Positions 1-7,846 of a stretch of DNA of 34,110 bases are shown piece after piece. Within the stretch, counting starts at the first letter, position 1. Each line of letters starts with the position of its first letter. The notes below the pieces were generated by a model. The model saw nothing but the letters and a program-made list of their open reading frames with translations, had not been told where the DNA came from and ran no database searches. The translations under genes and the position numbers were made by a program. The stretch covers positions 1-34,110 of the forward strand of contig CAADSM010000143.1 in assembly GCA_900751785.1 (NCBI GenBank). The letters run 5' to 3'. This stretch comes from Lachnospiraceae bacterium. Lineage in GTDB: Bacteria; Bacillota; Clostridia; Lachnospirales; Lachnospiraceae.

Positions 1-32
1 GCCCGGAAAATGGCGTATTTCCGGGCTTTTTT
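1..32. terminator. Intrinsic terminator at the end of rplM-rpsI
   Basis: An inverted repeat (GCCCGGAAA paired with TTTCCGGGC) starts 20 bases past the rpsI stop codon. On the plus strand it is followed by six T residues. The minus-strand T tract, if there is one, lies outside the window. It is placed to end the rplM-rpsI transcript and is probably bidirectional. Confidence 0.7.
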
Positions 33-51
33 AGCATTTTTAAGCTGTAGA

Positions 52-444
52 TTATCGCTTGCTGAACTGAGGTGCGCGACGAGCGGCTTTGAGGCCGTAT
101 TTCTTACGCTCTTTCATTCTCGGGTCACGTGTAAGGAATCCTGCTGCCTTGAGCACCGGTCTGTAATCAGCATCTGCCTCAAGGAGAGCTCTTGCGATTC
201 CGTGGCGGATTGCTCCTGCCTGTCCTGTGTAACCGCCGCCGCGTACGTTAACGATCACGTCGAACTTGTCTGTTGTCTCTGTAGCCACGAGCGGCTGGCG
301 AACAACAACCTTCAGAGTCTCAAGTCCGAGATACTCGTCAATGTCTCTTTTATTGATCGTGATCTTACCTGTTCCAGGTACAAGATAAACTCTTGCTACT
401 GATTTTTTTCTTCTTCCTGTTCCGTAATATTTTGCGTTAGCCAC
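52..444 (-). CDS. rpsI: 30S ribosomal protein S9
   Basis: Small-subunit ribosomal protein uS9, whose C-terminal tail reaches the P-site tRNA. The 130-residue protein is full length. It begins with the family pattern [10 protein letters not shown] and ends in the basic tail RRAPQFSKR. The start codon is GTG at 442-444, preceded by AGGAGG with eight bases of spacing; no ATG is better placed. It lies 26 bases downstream of rplM and is surely co-transcribed with it, the usual L13-S9 pairing. A terminator follows. Confidence 0.97.
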   Translation of the reverse strand: MANAKYYGTGRRKKSVARVYLVPGTGKITINKRDIDEYLGLETLKVVVRQPLVATETTDKFDVIVNVRGGGYTGQAGAIRHGIARALLEADADYRPVLKAAGFLTRDPRMKERKKYGLKAARRAPQFSKR

Positions 445-470
445 TGTTATATCCTCCTTTCAACCTTTAC

Positions 471-899
471 CTAAAATGTGAGAACTTCCGGCTTCTGAGC
501 CTGATGTGCATGCTCTGGGCCAGCGTAAACATGAAGCTTCTTGATCATGTCTCTTCCCATAGGTCCTTTCGGGAGCATTCCCTTAACAGCCAGCTCGATA
601 ACCTTCTCAGGTTTCTTCGCCATCATCTCGGCAAGTGTTGTCTCTTTCATTCCACCTACATAATCAGAATGACTGTAGTAGATCTTCTGCTGTAATTTCT
701 TTCCTGTTACTTTTACTTTCTCCGCATTGACAACGATCACGTAATCTCCTGTGTCAATGTGCGGTGTATATTCCGGTTTATTCTTTCCTCTGAGCACTTT
801 AGCGACCTCAGATGCAAGACGTCCTAATGTGCAGCCTTCAGCGTCAACCACATACCATTTTCTTTCAATCTTGTCAGGGTTAGCCATATAAGTTTTCAT
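471..899 (-). CDS. rplM: 50S ribosomal protein L13
   Basis: Large-subunit protein uL13, an early 23S rRNA binder. The chosen start gives 142 residues, the usual length, beginning MKTYMANP and followed by KWYVVDAEG and LGRLAS. The frame stays open upstream to 998, but only the ATG at 899 has a strong site (AGGAGG, eight bases away), and the extra N-terminal residues do not match the family. The segment [15 protein letters not shown] and the region around MLPKGPMGR are typical. It is the first gene of the rplM-rpsI operon. Confidence 0.97.
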   Translation of the reverse strand: MKTYMANPDKIERKWYVVDAEGCTLGRLASEVAKVLRGKNKPEYTPHIDTGDYVIVVNAEKVKVTGKKLQQKIYYSHSDYVGGMKETTLAEMMAKKPEKVIELAVKGMLPKGPMGRDMIKKLHVYAGPEHAHQAQKPEVLTF

Positions 900-1006
900 G
901 GGTGTTCCTCCTATAATAATCATCAGATAACATTTGCTTATATATGTGAAATCAGCACACTCCGGGGCTATGGCGTATACTGTTTCTCCTGTTTTCACGC
1001 TGTACT

Positions 1007-1035
1007 ATTATAGTACGCGGCATTTTCCCTGTCAA
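1007..1035 (-). promoter_or_regulatory. Sigma-A promoter for rplM-rpsI
   Basis: On the minus strand, TTGACA (1030-1035) and TATAAT (1007-1012) are separated by 17 bases, a perfect housekeeping match. The transcript would carry a leader of about 100 bases before rplM. I could not assign that leader to a known ribosomal-protein autoregulatory structure by eye. Confidence 0.88.
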
Positions 1036-1115
1036 GCTTTTTTTGCTCCGCTATTGCGGCTTTTTTGCTCCGCCGCAGCAGTCATTCCCGCTTGCAGCAG
1101 ATCGTCCACGCGCTG

Positions 1116-2261
1116 TCACAGCGTATCATGCCGTTCCGGAGTCTTCTTTCCCGGCACAGCCTCAGCCCGCAGCCTTCTCCGCCGCGCGGACACTGTCGCT
1201 GCTGCACCTGTCAGGACCGCGAGAACCGTCCATCGCATACTCTCCTGTATGTCTCCTGTCGCCGGGCTTGCCGTGTTCTTTGCGTAACCTGCTCCTGACG
1301 CCGAGCCCGATGTCCCGGCAGCAGTCTTATCAAGCTCCAGCCTGGGGATCTTTTCAGTCGGGGCCAGCGAGGATGGCAGGTCCGTCTGCGCACCCGAATC
1401 CTGCTTCTTCTCCGCAATGGCGAACAGACTGAACTGATCTGTCTCGAACACTGTCGAGCCGTTCTCTGCAGTGAAAGCAAGCTCCGTCCGCTGTCCCTCC
1501 ATGCTGATATGATACACCGCAAGTCTGTCCAGAGCATATCCGTCCGGAATCGGGACAGATATTTTGACTGAGCCTCCGGGCTGCACCGCATTGCCCGCCA
1601 TGTCAAAGAAACGGATATCATAGATCTTGAACTGGTCTGCTGTCATAGACAGGAGCATCTTGAGCAGTTCGTAGTTCTGTCCGCTCTCCAGCGGCGTCAC
1701 CCTCATGATCGTTCCCTGCGGGATCACCGAAATGTCCGCCTCCGCCGAAATCCCGGTTGCAGGATCTGTCATCTGCCAGATCTGCTGTCCATCTGTCCCA
1801 GTCGGAGGATCTTCTGGCTGCACCGGATTTTCTGGCCGTACCGGATCTCCCTCCGCTGCTGACTCTCCCTTTTGTGCTTCGCCTTCCTCCTGCGCCGCCT
1901 CTTCTTCCTGCACCGCATCTTTCCCGCTCTGCCCGCTGCTCTGTCCGTTCAGATCTTCTCCCGCACTATCCCGGGCAGTATCGCTCTGTGCACTTTCGTC
2001 CTCCGCGTTTCCCAGGGCATCGGCACCGTTCTCCAAGGTCTCTGTCCCTGCCGCATCCAGACTGTAAACTTCCTCTGCCGCGCTGTCATCTGCAGGCACC
2101 ACGCCTGTTATTTCACTTTCCGCATCCGTCTGCTGCTCATCTCCCGCGGAATAATTCTCTTCCGCCCGGATATTCCCAGGCAGCATCGCCGCCGTAAGGA
2201 CGCCTGCCAGAAGAAGAGCCGCAGCCCTTTTCCCTTTTCTTCCGATCGATCTCACAATCAT
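1116..2261 (-). CDS. Secreted surface protein with SPATGD sortase-type anchor
   Basis: Not assigned to a named family. Order of parts: basic N-terminus with hydrophobic signal segment (about residues 10-33, ending near IRAEE); a long Glu/Ala/Ser/Gly low-complexity stretch (35-155) with a Pro-rich end; a folded segment (160-285) resembling the beta-rich domains of clostridial surface proteins (SVKISVPIPDGY, VFETDQFSLFAI); a linker; then SPATGD (332-337), a hydrophobic helix (343-358) and an Arg-rich tail. That ending matches a sortase sorting signal of the SPxTGD kind, so the protein is inferred to be bound to the cell wall. The ATG at 2261 is only a base or two from GGAGGG; the GTG at 2255 has better spacing and may be the true start. 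It is alone in its transcript. No sortase gene is in the window. Confidence 0.72.
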   Translation of the reverse strand: MIVRSIGRKGKRAAALLLAGVLTAAMLPGNIRAEENYSAGDEQQTDAESEITGVVPADDSAAEEVYSLDAAGTETLENGADALGNAEDESAQSDTARDSAGEDLNGQSSGQSGKDAVQEEEAAQEEGEAQKGESAAEGDPVRPENPVQPEDPPTGTDGQQIWQMTDPATGISAEADISVIPQGTIMRVTPLESGQNYELLKMLLSMTADQFKIYDIRFFDMAGNAVQPGGSVKISVPIPDGYALDRLAVYHISMEGQRTELAFTAENGSTVFETDQFSLFAIAEKKQDSGAQTDLPSSLAPTEKIPRLELDKTAAGTSGSASGAGYAKNTASPATGDIQESMRWTVLAVLTGAAATVSARRRRLRAEAVPGKKTPERHDTL

Positions 2262-2307
2262 CCCTCCGTCCTCGGCCGCCCCGTTTCCTGGAGCCGCCCT
2301 TTTTCTC

Positions 2308-2336
2308 AGTATAGCCTGTTGGAAAAATCATGTCAA
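2308..2336 (-). promoter_or_regulatory. Sigma-A promoter for the SPATGD surface protein
   Basis: TTGACA (2331-2336) and TATACT (2308-2313) on the minus strand, 17 bases apart, about 45 bases before the start codon. Confidence 0.82.
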
Positions 2337-2369
2337 TTCAAGCCTTGTCTATCTCTCATCTGCTGTGTT

Positions 2370-2943
2370 CTATTCTATTGTAAAAGACCGGAAATCCATT
2401 TTTCCCCTTCCGATAAAGATAAAATACAGCGGTCTTACTCCGGATCGGATCCTCAGCCGTCCCGCCGCTTTTTTCCACTTCATGGAAGGCGTCACCGGGA
2501 TCTGCGCTGCCAGCCGCTCCCCACCCGTCACCACAAGGCGGCCTTTCGCTGCCCCTCTGACCGCGGCGGTGCTCCGCCTCTCCTCACCGGAGAACCGGAA
2601 ATACTTGAATCCGGCGCGGCAGCCGTTTCCCATGCAGGAAATATATTGATCCGGCAATCCTTCCCTGTCCTTCCCCGTCTGCCTGAAGCAGAGCTCCAGC
2701 GGGTGCAGGAAAACGTTCTCTCCCTCTACATAAACTCACGGATCGAACTGGACAGTATCACCCTCTTTATCTCCCAGCCGGCTTCCGTCGGCATAATGCA
2801 CATAGCCGTGGAACTCGAATTTCCCTGCCTCCGAATCTGTCATGAGATCCGTAAAGATATACCCTGTCGCCGAATCTTCTCGGCTCTCCGTCCGGAATAT
2901 ATTCCCAGCTCGGGAGAAATGGGTTTACAGCCTGCCGCTTCAT
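2370..2943 (-). pseudogene. Decayed GH43-type glycosidase gene
   Basis: Three pieces of one glycoside hydrolase family 43 protein can be read in order on the minus strand. The first (from ATG 2943) reads NPFLPSWEYIPDGEP then FGDRVYLYGSHDRF, the classic start of GH43 xylosidase/arabinofuranosidase-like enzymes. After a deletion and frame change it continues as GYVHYADGSRLGDKEGD and VQFDP, hits an in-frame stop (TGA near 2731), then runs on as VYVEGENVFLHP. A second deletion leads directly to the C-terminal sugar-binding-like domain (GFKYFRF, then PLYFIFIGRGKMDF), ending at 2370. About 190 codons remain of a protein normally near 500, and most of the catalytic fold is gone. The promoter and ribosome binding site (GGAAGGTGA) are still present. 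A sequencing error could explain the stop but not the two large deletions. Confidence 0.85.
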
Positions 2944-2976
2944 ATGCTTCACCTTCCGATTTTTTTGATCAATATC

Positions 2977-3006
2977 AGTATAACAGCAGCAGTGCCGGCA
3001 TGCAAA
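2977..3006 (-). promoter_or_regulatory. Relict promoter of the GH43 pseudogene
   Basis: TTTGCA (3001-3006) and TATACT (2977-2982) on the minus strand, 18 bases apart, about 35 bases upstream of the remnant's start codon. It faces away from the GH13 gene, so the two glycosidase genes were a divergent pair. Confidence 0.6.
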
Positions 3007-3082
3007 CGAAACCGTTTTTAGATCAGATGCACATATCTTTTGTAAAAATCGTCTATTTTTTGTTCTTTTTTCACAATTCATG

Positions 3083-3091
3083 TGGTATACT
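3083..3091 (+). promoter_or_regulatory. Extended -10 promoter for the GH13 gene
   Basis: TGGTATACT on the plus strand is an extended -10 element (TG, one base, TATACT). No good -35 sits 17 bases upstream, as is common for extended -10 promoters. It lies 80 bases before the GH13 start codon. Confidence 0.55.
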
Positions 3092-3171
3092 GTTAAGTGT
3101 CATTTCTCAAATCCGTGTTTGAGGAAAGGCAGAAAATGCAATGATATTAGAAAAAGGAAGGTACTGAAATT

Positions 3172-4581
3172 ATGTGGGCTTATAACGAAACTTTTTATCA
3201 GATATATCCGATCGGATTCTGCGGCGCGCCTGTGCACAACGACGGCGTCACAGCCCACCGCATTCTCAAGATAGGGGAATGGGCGGAATATCTCCAGGAG
3301 CTCGGGATCGGCTCTATCATACTCAATCCGATCTTTGAGTCTGACAATCACGGCTATGACACAAGAGATTTCACGAAGATCGACTGCCGTCTGGGAACGA
3401 ACGAGGATTTTATCGAAGTATGCCGTACACTGCACGAGCACAACGTAAAGATCATGCTGGACGGCGTCTTCAACCATGTCGGAAGGGGATTCTGGGCATT
3501 CAAAGACGTTCAGGAGAAAAAATGGGACTCCCCGTACAAAGACTGGTTCATCATTAATTTTGACGGAAACAGCAGCTGGAACGACGGTTTCTGGTATGAA
3601 GGATGGGAGGGGCACTACGAGCTTGTGAAGCTGAACCTCCGCAATCCGGCTGTTGCCGATTATCTTCTCGGCTGTGTAAAGATGTGGATCGAGGACTTCG
3701 GGATCGACGGACTCAGGCTCGATGTAGCTTACTCCCTCGACCACGACTTCATGAAGCGCCTGCGCCGTTTCTGTGAAGAAATAAAACCGGGCTTTGCGCT
3801 GATCGGCGAGGTCCTTTTCGGCGACTACAACCTCATCGTCAATGATGAGATGCTCCACAGCTGTACAAATTATGAGTGCTACAAGGGCATCTTCTCAAGC
3901 TTCAACAGCATGAACATGTTCGAGATCGCGCACTCCCTGAACCGTCAGTACGGTCCGGAGCAGTGGTGCATCTACAGAGGCAAGCATCTGATGAATTTTG
4001 TCGACAACCACGATGTGACCAGGATCGCGAGCATCCTGACAGACAAAAACCACCTGCCTCTGACCTACGGGCTCCTCTTCGGCATGCCTGGCATCCCGTG
4101 CATCTACTATGGCAGCGAGTGGGGCGAGGAAGGCGTCAAGGCGCCGGATAACGATTATGCCCTGCGCCCCTGCTTCGAAGAGCCGAAGCCAAATGAGCTG
4201 ACCGCTCTCATCACAAAGCTGATCGATATCCGCAGGACGAGCGACGCTCTCTGCAACGGGATCTACCGCAACGTGGTCATCACGAACCACCAGCTTATCT
4301 TCGAGAGAAAGACCGACAGCGAGAGGATCCTCGTTGCGATCAACGCTTCCGACTCCGAATTTACTGCCGGGAACGGTGAGCTTCAGGGAAATTATATCGA
4401 CCTTATAAAGGAACATGAAAACGTGGCAGACGCAGCTCCCGACGCTGCTGTCAATGACGAGACAGATAAAGCAGGCACAGCCGATGCCGCTCCCGAGACT
4501 GCAGCTCCCGGTTCTCAGATCACACTGAACGGGCAGCTCGTTCTTCCGCCTTACAGCGTACAATATCTGAAATCTATATAA
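3172..4581 (+). CDS. GH13 alpha-amylase family glycosidase, cyclomaltodextrinase-like
   Basis: Acts on alpha-glucans or malto-oligosaccharides, presumably in the cytoplasm because no signal peptide is present. The 469 residues contain the family landmarks: DGVFNHVG (residues 97-104), GLRLDVA with nucleophile Asp184 and the preceding Arg182, IGEVLFG with acid/base Glu213, and FVDNHD with the third carboxylate Asp281. The barrel begins near residue 1 without the extra N-terminal domain of neopullulanases. The C-terminal beta domain is interrupted at about 418-448 by an Ala/Asp/Glu/Pro-rich stretch. The start has AAGGAAGG ten bases upstream. It stands alone on the plus strand, divergent from the GH43 remnant, and ends in a strong terminator. 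The exact substrate cannot be read from sequence. Confidence 0.9.
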   Translation: MWAYNETFYQIYPIGFCGAPVHNDGVTAHRILKIGEWAEYLQELGIGSIILNPIFESDNHGYDTRDFTKIDCRLGTNEDFIEVCRTLHEHNVKIMLDGVFNHVGRGFWAFKDVQEKKWDSPYKDWFIINFDGNSSWNDGFWYEGWEGHYELVKLNLRNPAVADYLLGCVKMWIEDFGIDGLRLDVAYSLDHDFMKRLRRFCEEIKPGFALIGEVLFGDYNLIVNDEMLHSCTNYECYKGIFSSFNSMNMFEIAHSLNRQYGPEQWCIYRGKHLMNFVDNHDVTRIASILTDKNHLPLTYGLLFGMPGIPCIYYGSEWGEEGVKAPDNDYALRPCFEEPKPNELTALITKLIDIRRTSDALCNGIYRNVVITNHQLIFERKTDSERILVAINASDSEFTAGNGELQGNYIDLIKEHENVADAAPDAAVNDETDKAGTADAAPETAAPGSQITLNGQLVLPPYSVQYLKSI

Positions 4582-4593
4582 ATGATCACATCG

Positions 4594-4643
4594 CAAAAAA
4601 GGACGCTGCGGAAATACATTTGATTTCCACAGCGTCCTTTTTA
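4594..4643. terminator. Bidirectional intrinsic terminator
   Basis: A long inverted repeat (AAAAAGGACGCTG with its complement CAGCGTCCTTTTT, extended by GGAAAT/ATTTCC) lies just past the GH13 stop codon and before the convergent flavin-reductase gene. It has T runs on both strands and can end both transcripts. Confidence 0.88.
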
Positions 4644-4696
4644 TATTGCGGATCGGCTGATCCTGTTTTCTCTTCAGGCTCCGCCTTCTCCGCAGA

Positions 4697-5203
4697 TCAT
4701 TCTCTCACAAGCACCTTCACGATCTCTGCCATGTACATCACATGGTAATCTTTTGCCGGATACCATTTTTCATCGATCCCGCCGACAGTAAAATGCTCCG
4801 GTGCCATGGGCTGGCTGTACAGCTTCCTGCAGACAAAGATCATGTCCGCCTCCTCGAAGGCTGTCGTCCCATCCGTATAGTACGGCGTCAGCCCTGCCTC
4901 TTTTTCCTTGTCGCAGTCACGCCCTGATCTTGAACCGCAGATATTGAGGGCTTTCCTGTGTTCTTCGCTGTAAAATGAAAGCGTAAACAGTTCGCCGTTG
5001 TCGACAAACTCTTTCGTATATCTCTGGGGACGGATATAGACCGTAGCCACATTCTTTCCCCACATGATCCCCATGGCTCCCCAGCTCGCGGTCATCGTAT
5101 TGTGCTTCTCTTCATCGCCCGCCGTGACAAGCAGCCATTCTTTTCCGATCTTAGTAAACGGATTAAACTGAAGCTCCTCTGCATTCACTTCTCTGAATCC
5201 CAT
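4697..5203 (-). CDS. Flavin reductase family protein (FMN-binding split barrel)
   Basis: 168 residues resembling the flavin reductase-like (DIM6/NTAB) group, which bind FMN and often reduce flavins with NAD(P)H. Visible family features are LLVTAGDEEKHNTMTASWGAMG near the N-terminus, IRPQRYTKEF, and FTLSFY in the middle. The physiological partner is unknown. The start at 5203 has AAAGGATG about nine bases upstream. It lies 51 bases downstream of tyrS with no terminator seen between them, so it may share the tyrS transcript and its T-box control, although no functional link is evident. Confidence 0.8.
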   Translation of the reverse strand: MGFREVNAEELQFNPFTKIGKEWLLVTAGDEEKHNTMTASWGAMGIMWGKNVATVYIRPQRYTKEFVDNGELFTLSFYSEEHRKALNICGSRSGRDCDKEKEAGLTPYYTDGTTAFEEADMIFVCRKLYSQPMAPEHFTVGGIDEKWYPAKDYHVMYMAEIVKVLVRE

Positions 5204-5254
5204 GTCTGATCATCCTTTCCTAAAAAACCTTTATTTGTTACTGTCCAGTACCAT

Positions 5255-6478
5255 TTATTTTGCTACGACTCTGCGGAAGTTCTTCTTGCCCTTCTTCACG
5301 ATGATCCCCTCTCCTGTCAGGGCATCCTTCGCAAACACTGCATTGATGTCTCCGACCTTCTCGCCGTCAACCGCAACGCCGCCCTGCTGGACCGCACGTC
5401 TCGCCTCAGATTTGGACGGCACGAGCCCGCTCTTCACGAGCATAGTGAGGATATCAATATTTCCATCTGTAAAATCATCTTCCGTCAGCTCCGCTGTCGG
5501 CATCTCTGCCGCATTTCCTTTGCTGAACAGGGCACGCGCACTCTCCTGTGCCTTCTGCGCTTCTTCCTCGCCGTGAACGAGCTTCGTCAGCTCAAACGCA
5601 AGGATCTCTTTCGCTGTATTGAGCTGCGCTCCCTCCCAGGAATCCATCTTGTCGATCTCTTCCAGCGGAAGGAATGTCAGCATGCGGATGCATTTTAATA
5701 CATCTGCGTCCGCAACGTTTCTCCAGTACTGATAGAAGTCAAACGGAGAGGTCTTCTCCGGATCAAGCCACACTGCTCCGGACTGAGTCTTGCCCATCTT
5801 CTTTCCCTCTGAGTTGAGAAGGAGTGTGATCGTCATCGCGCCGGCATCCTCGCCCAGCTTGCGGCGGATCAGCTCTGTTCCCGCCAGCATATTGCTCCAC
5901 TGGTCGTCTCCTCCAAACTGAAGGTTACAGCCGTATTTCTGGAACAGTGCATAGAAGTCATACGCCTGCATGATCATGTAGTTGAACTCAAGGAAGCTCA
6001 GTCCCTTCTCCATTCTCTGCTTGTAGCACTCAGCAGTGAGCATCCTGTTTACCGAGAAATGCGGTCCCACTTCTCTCAGGACCTCGACATAGTTCAGGTC
6101 GAGCAGCCAGTCCGCATTGTTTACCATCAATGCTTTTCCCTCAGAAAAATCAATGAACTTGCTCATTTGCTTCTTGAAGCACTCGCAGTTGTGCTGGATC
6201 TGCTCCGGCGTCATCATGCTGCGCATGTCTGTTCTGCCTGACGGATCCCCGATGTAGCCTGTTCCGCCGCCGATCAGGGCGATCGGCTTATTTCCCGCCT
6301 CCTGAAGACGTTTCATCAGGCACAGCGCCATGAAATGTCCTACATGCAGGCTGTCCGCCGTCGGGTCAAACCCGATGTAAAATACAGCCTTTCCATTGTT
6401 TACCAGATCTCTGATCCTCTCTTCATCCGTCACCTGGGCGATCAAGCCTCTCGCCTGAAGTTCCTCGTAAATTCCCAT
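5255..6478 (-). CDS. tyrS: Tyrosyl-tRNA synthetase
   Basis: Class I synthetase that charges tRNA-Tyr. The protein is 407 residues. It has the HIGH-type signature HVGHF after [12 protein letters not shown], the tyrosine-binding region QAYDF, and the KMSKS-type loop KMGKT. A C-terminal S4-like RNA-binding domain includes [18 protein letters not shown]. The frame is open to 6700, but the ATG at 6478 starts the canonical [12 protein letters not shown] and has AAGGAG at the right distance; the upstream codons overlap the T-box leader. Expression is controlled by the T-box described next. Confidence 0.97.
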   Translation of the reverse strand: MGIYEELQARGLIAQVTDEERIRDLVNNGKAVFYIGFDPTADSLHVGHFMALCLMKRLQEAGNKPIALIGGGTGYIGDPSGRTDMRSMMTPEQIQHNCECFKKQMSKFIDFSEGKALMVNNADWLLDLNYVEVLREVGPHFSVNRMLTAECYKQRMEKGLSFLEFNYMIMQAYDFYALFQKYGCNLQFGGDDQWSNMLAGTELIRRKLGEDAGAMTITLLLNSEGKKMGKTQSGAVWLDPEKTSPFDFYQYWRNVADADVLKCIRMLTFLPLEEIDKMDSWEGAQLNTAKEILAFELTKLVHGEEEAQKAQESARALFSKGNAAEMPTAELTEDDFTDGNIDILTMLVKSGLVPSKSEARRAVQQGGVAVDGEKVGDINAVFAKDALTGEGIIVKKGKKNFRRVVAK

Positions 6479-6620
6479 CTTCTTTCTCCTTTTCCTTCTA
6501 TTCGTATGATACCCTGCACTTTTCCATTCCTGCGAAATCCCGCGGAATCTTTTCAAAAAAGGCATCCTGCCCGGAGGTTTTTTCATTCTATGAGAGATCC
6601 AAAGGATTTTCTTATAGGAT

Positions 6621-6918
6621 AAAAAAACGTCCTTACTGCTCATCGCAGTAAGGACGAATATCTGCCGTGGTACCACCTTACTTCGCCGGCGCCTGCACAC
6701 AGCATTTCACACTGTCTGCTGCGGTCCAGCCTCATTAAGAGCTGTAACGTGCTCCGTCACGTCGCAGCCTACTCAGCTCTCATCCTTGTGAAATCCTTTC
6801 GGTGCGAAGCTCGGGGATGTATTCACGGAATGACTATATCATGCGCCTCTCATCATCCGGCTGCTTTCTGTTTTCACAGTCATCTGCTACTTGTTCCCGT
6901 CAACGCCTGTCTCATATG
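6621..6918 (-). promoter_or_regulatory. T-box riboswitch upstream of tyrS, tyrosine specifier
   Basis: The leader contains the conserved T-box core (AGGTGGTACCACGG on the minus strand, 6665-6679) and then a 12-bp terminator hairpin (6628-6656) followed by seven T residues (6621-6627). In the Stem I region a GAATACAT sequence puts a TAC (Tyr) specifier codon at 6819-6821, in agreement with the downstream gene. Uncharged tRNA-Tyr should stabilise the antiterminator and allow tyrS transcription. The specifier assignment is by eye, without a folded model. Confidence 0.92.
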
Positions 6919-6924
6919 TAGCAT

Positions 6925-6953
6925 ATCTTAGTCCATCGCGTCTGTTTTGTCAA
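6925..6953 (-). promoter_or_regulatory. Sigma-A promoter for the tyrS T-box
   Basis: TTGACA (6948-6953) and TAAGAT (6925-6930), spaced by 17 bases, on the minus strand. The -35 hexamer includes the TGA stop codon of cutC (6950-6952), so the promoter begins inside the end of the upstream gene. Confidence 0.88.
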
Positions 6954-7705
6954 GCCTCTTCCGGCAGGCTTTGCAGAACTTGGACAGCCCGTCTGACCTG
7001 TTCCCTGTCCGTCTGCCAGATCTCGAACTCGCTGAAGCCCGGTATCCCCATCGGAACACCTTCCCGGCGGAACTCCATGCGGCTGTCCATTACTTTTTTC
7101 CCCGACATATGGAATGCGCGCACTGTCGTACAGCCCGCCAGCTTCTCGATCACCCCCGGATTAACGCCCGCTCCTGCAAGTATCTCAACCCTGCCGGCCG
7201 CCTGTTCCGCCAGTTCTGCCAGCAAGCCGCGTCCTTCCCATGCAGAGTTCTTCTGCCCGCTGGTAAGGATCGTGTCGATCCCGAGCGATACGCACTGCTC
7301 CAGCGCTTCATATGGGTCTCGGCATACATCAAACGCCCTGTGGAGAGTGATGCCGATATCTCCCGCGGCGTTCACCAGCACTTCCATCCGCTCCATATCT
7401 AATGTTCCGTCCGGATTCAGCATGCCGATCACAACGCCGTCAGCCCCCAGTTCCCGGAACATCTCAACTTCCTCTTTCAGCGTCTGGAACTCGTAGTCGT
7501 CATAACAGAAATCGCCGAATCGAGGTCTCAAAAGAGTCCGTATCTTCAGATCTGTATATTTTCTGATCTGCTTAAACAGTGCCGGGCTCGGCGAGAGTCC
7601 CCCGATCACAAGTCCGGAACAGAGCTCAATCCGGTCAGCCCCGCCTTCCTGCGCCGCCACTGCCGACTGTACGCTGTCGGCGCACACTTCAAGAATATAG
7701 GACAT
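6950..7705 (-). CDS. cutC: CutC family protein
   Basis: A TIM-barrel protein annotated as copper homeostasis protein CutC; the biochemical activity of the bacterial family is not firmly settled. The 251 residues are full length and carry the family start ILEVCADSVQSAVAAQEGGADRIELC in separate recognisable blocks (LEVCADS and GADRIELCS), then RPRFGDFCYDD, GADGVVIG, HRAFDVCRDP, ILTSGQ and GAGVNP. The start has AGGAGG seven bases upstream. It follows the nagE terminator and has no obvious promoter of its own, so it may depend on read-through. Confidence 0.93.
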   Translation of the reverse strand: MSYILEVCADSVQSAVAAQEGGADRIELCSGLVIGGLSPSPALFKQIRKYTDLKIRTLLRPRFGDFCYDDYEFQTLKEEVEMFRELGADGVVIGMLNPDGTLDMERMEVLVNAAGDIGITLHRAFDVCRDPYEALEQCVSLGIDTILTSGQKNSAWEGRGLLAELAEQAAGRVEILAGAGVNPGVIEKLAGCTTVRAFHMSGKKVMDSRMEFRREGVPMGIPGFSEFEIWQTDREQVRRAVQVLQSLPEEA

Positions 7706-7779
7706 TTCTATTTCCTCCTTCCCTCAGCCATCAAATCAGCACAGAACAGATTCTGTGCAAAAGCGTCCTGAAACTCAAT

Positions 7780-7816
7780 TAGGGACGCGGCGAAACAAAA
7801 TCCCGCCGCGTCCCCA
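7780..7816 (-). terminator. Hairpin terminating the licT-nagE operon
   Basis: A very GC-rich inverted repeat, GGGACGCGGCG paired with CGCCGCGTCCC, lies about 30 bases past the nagE stop codon. The minus-strand sequence after it (TAATTGAG) is only weakly T-rich, so termination may be partial and let some transcript continue into cutC. Confidence 0.6.
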
Positions 7817-7846
7817 ATCTCAAAAGGGATTATCATATGTATGTTT

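Noticed and set aside
1028..1068. Direct repeat of TTTTTTGCTCCGC
   Set aside because: Short and likely chance low-complexity sequence next to the rplM promoter; no gene ends here on the plus strand that would need the CCGC/GCGG hairpin as a terminator.
1872..3122. Plus-strand open frame of 416 codons
   Set aside because: It lies antisense to the surface protein and the GH43 remnant, has no ribosome binding site, and its composition (Arg, Ser, Pro, Cys-rich) is that of a shadow frame.
3100..3858. Minus-strand open frame of 252 codons under the GH13 gene
   Set aside because: It is antisense to clear GH13 catalytic motifs and has no start signals.
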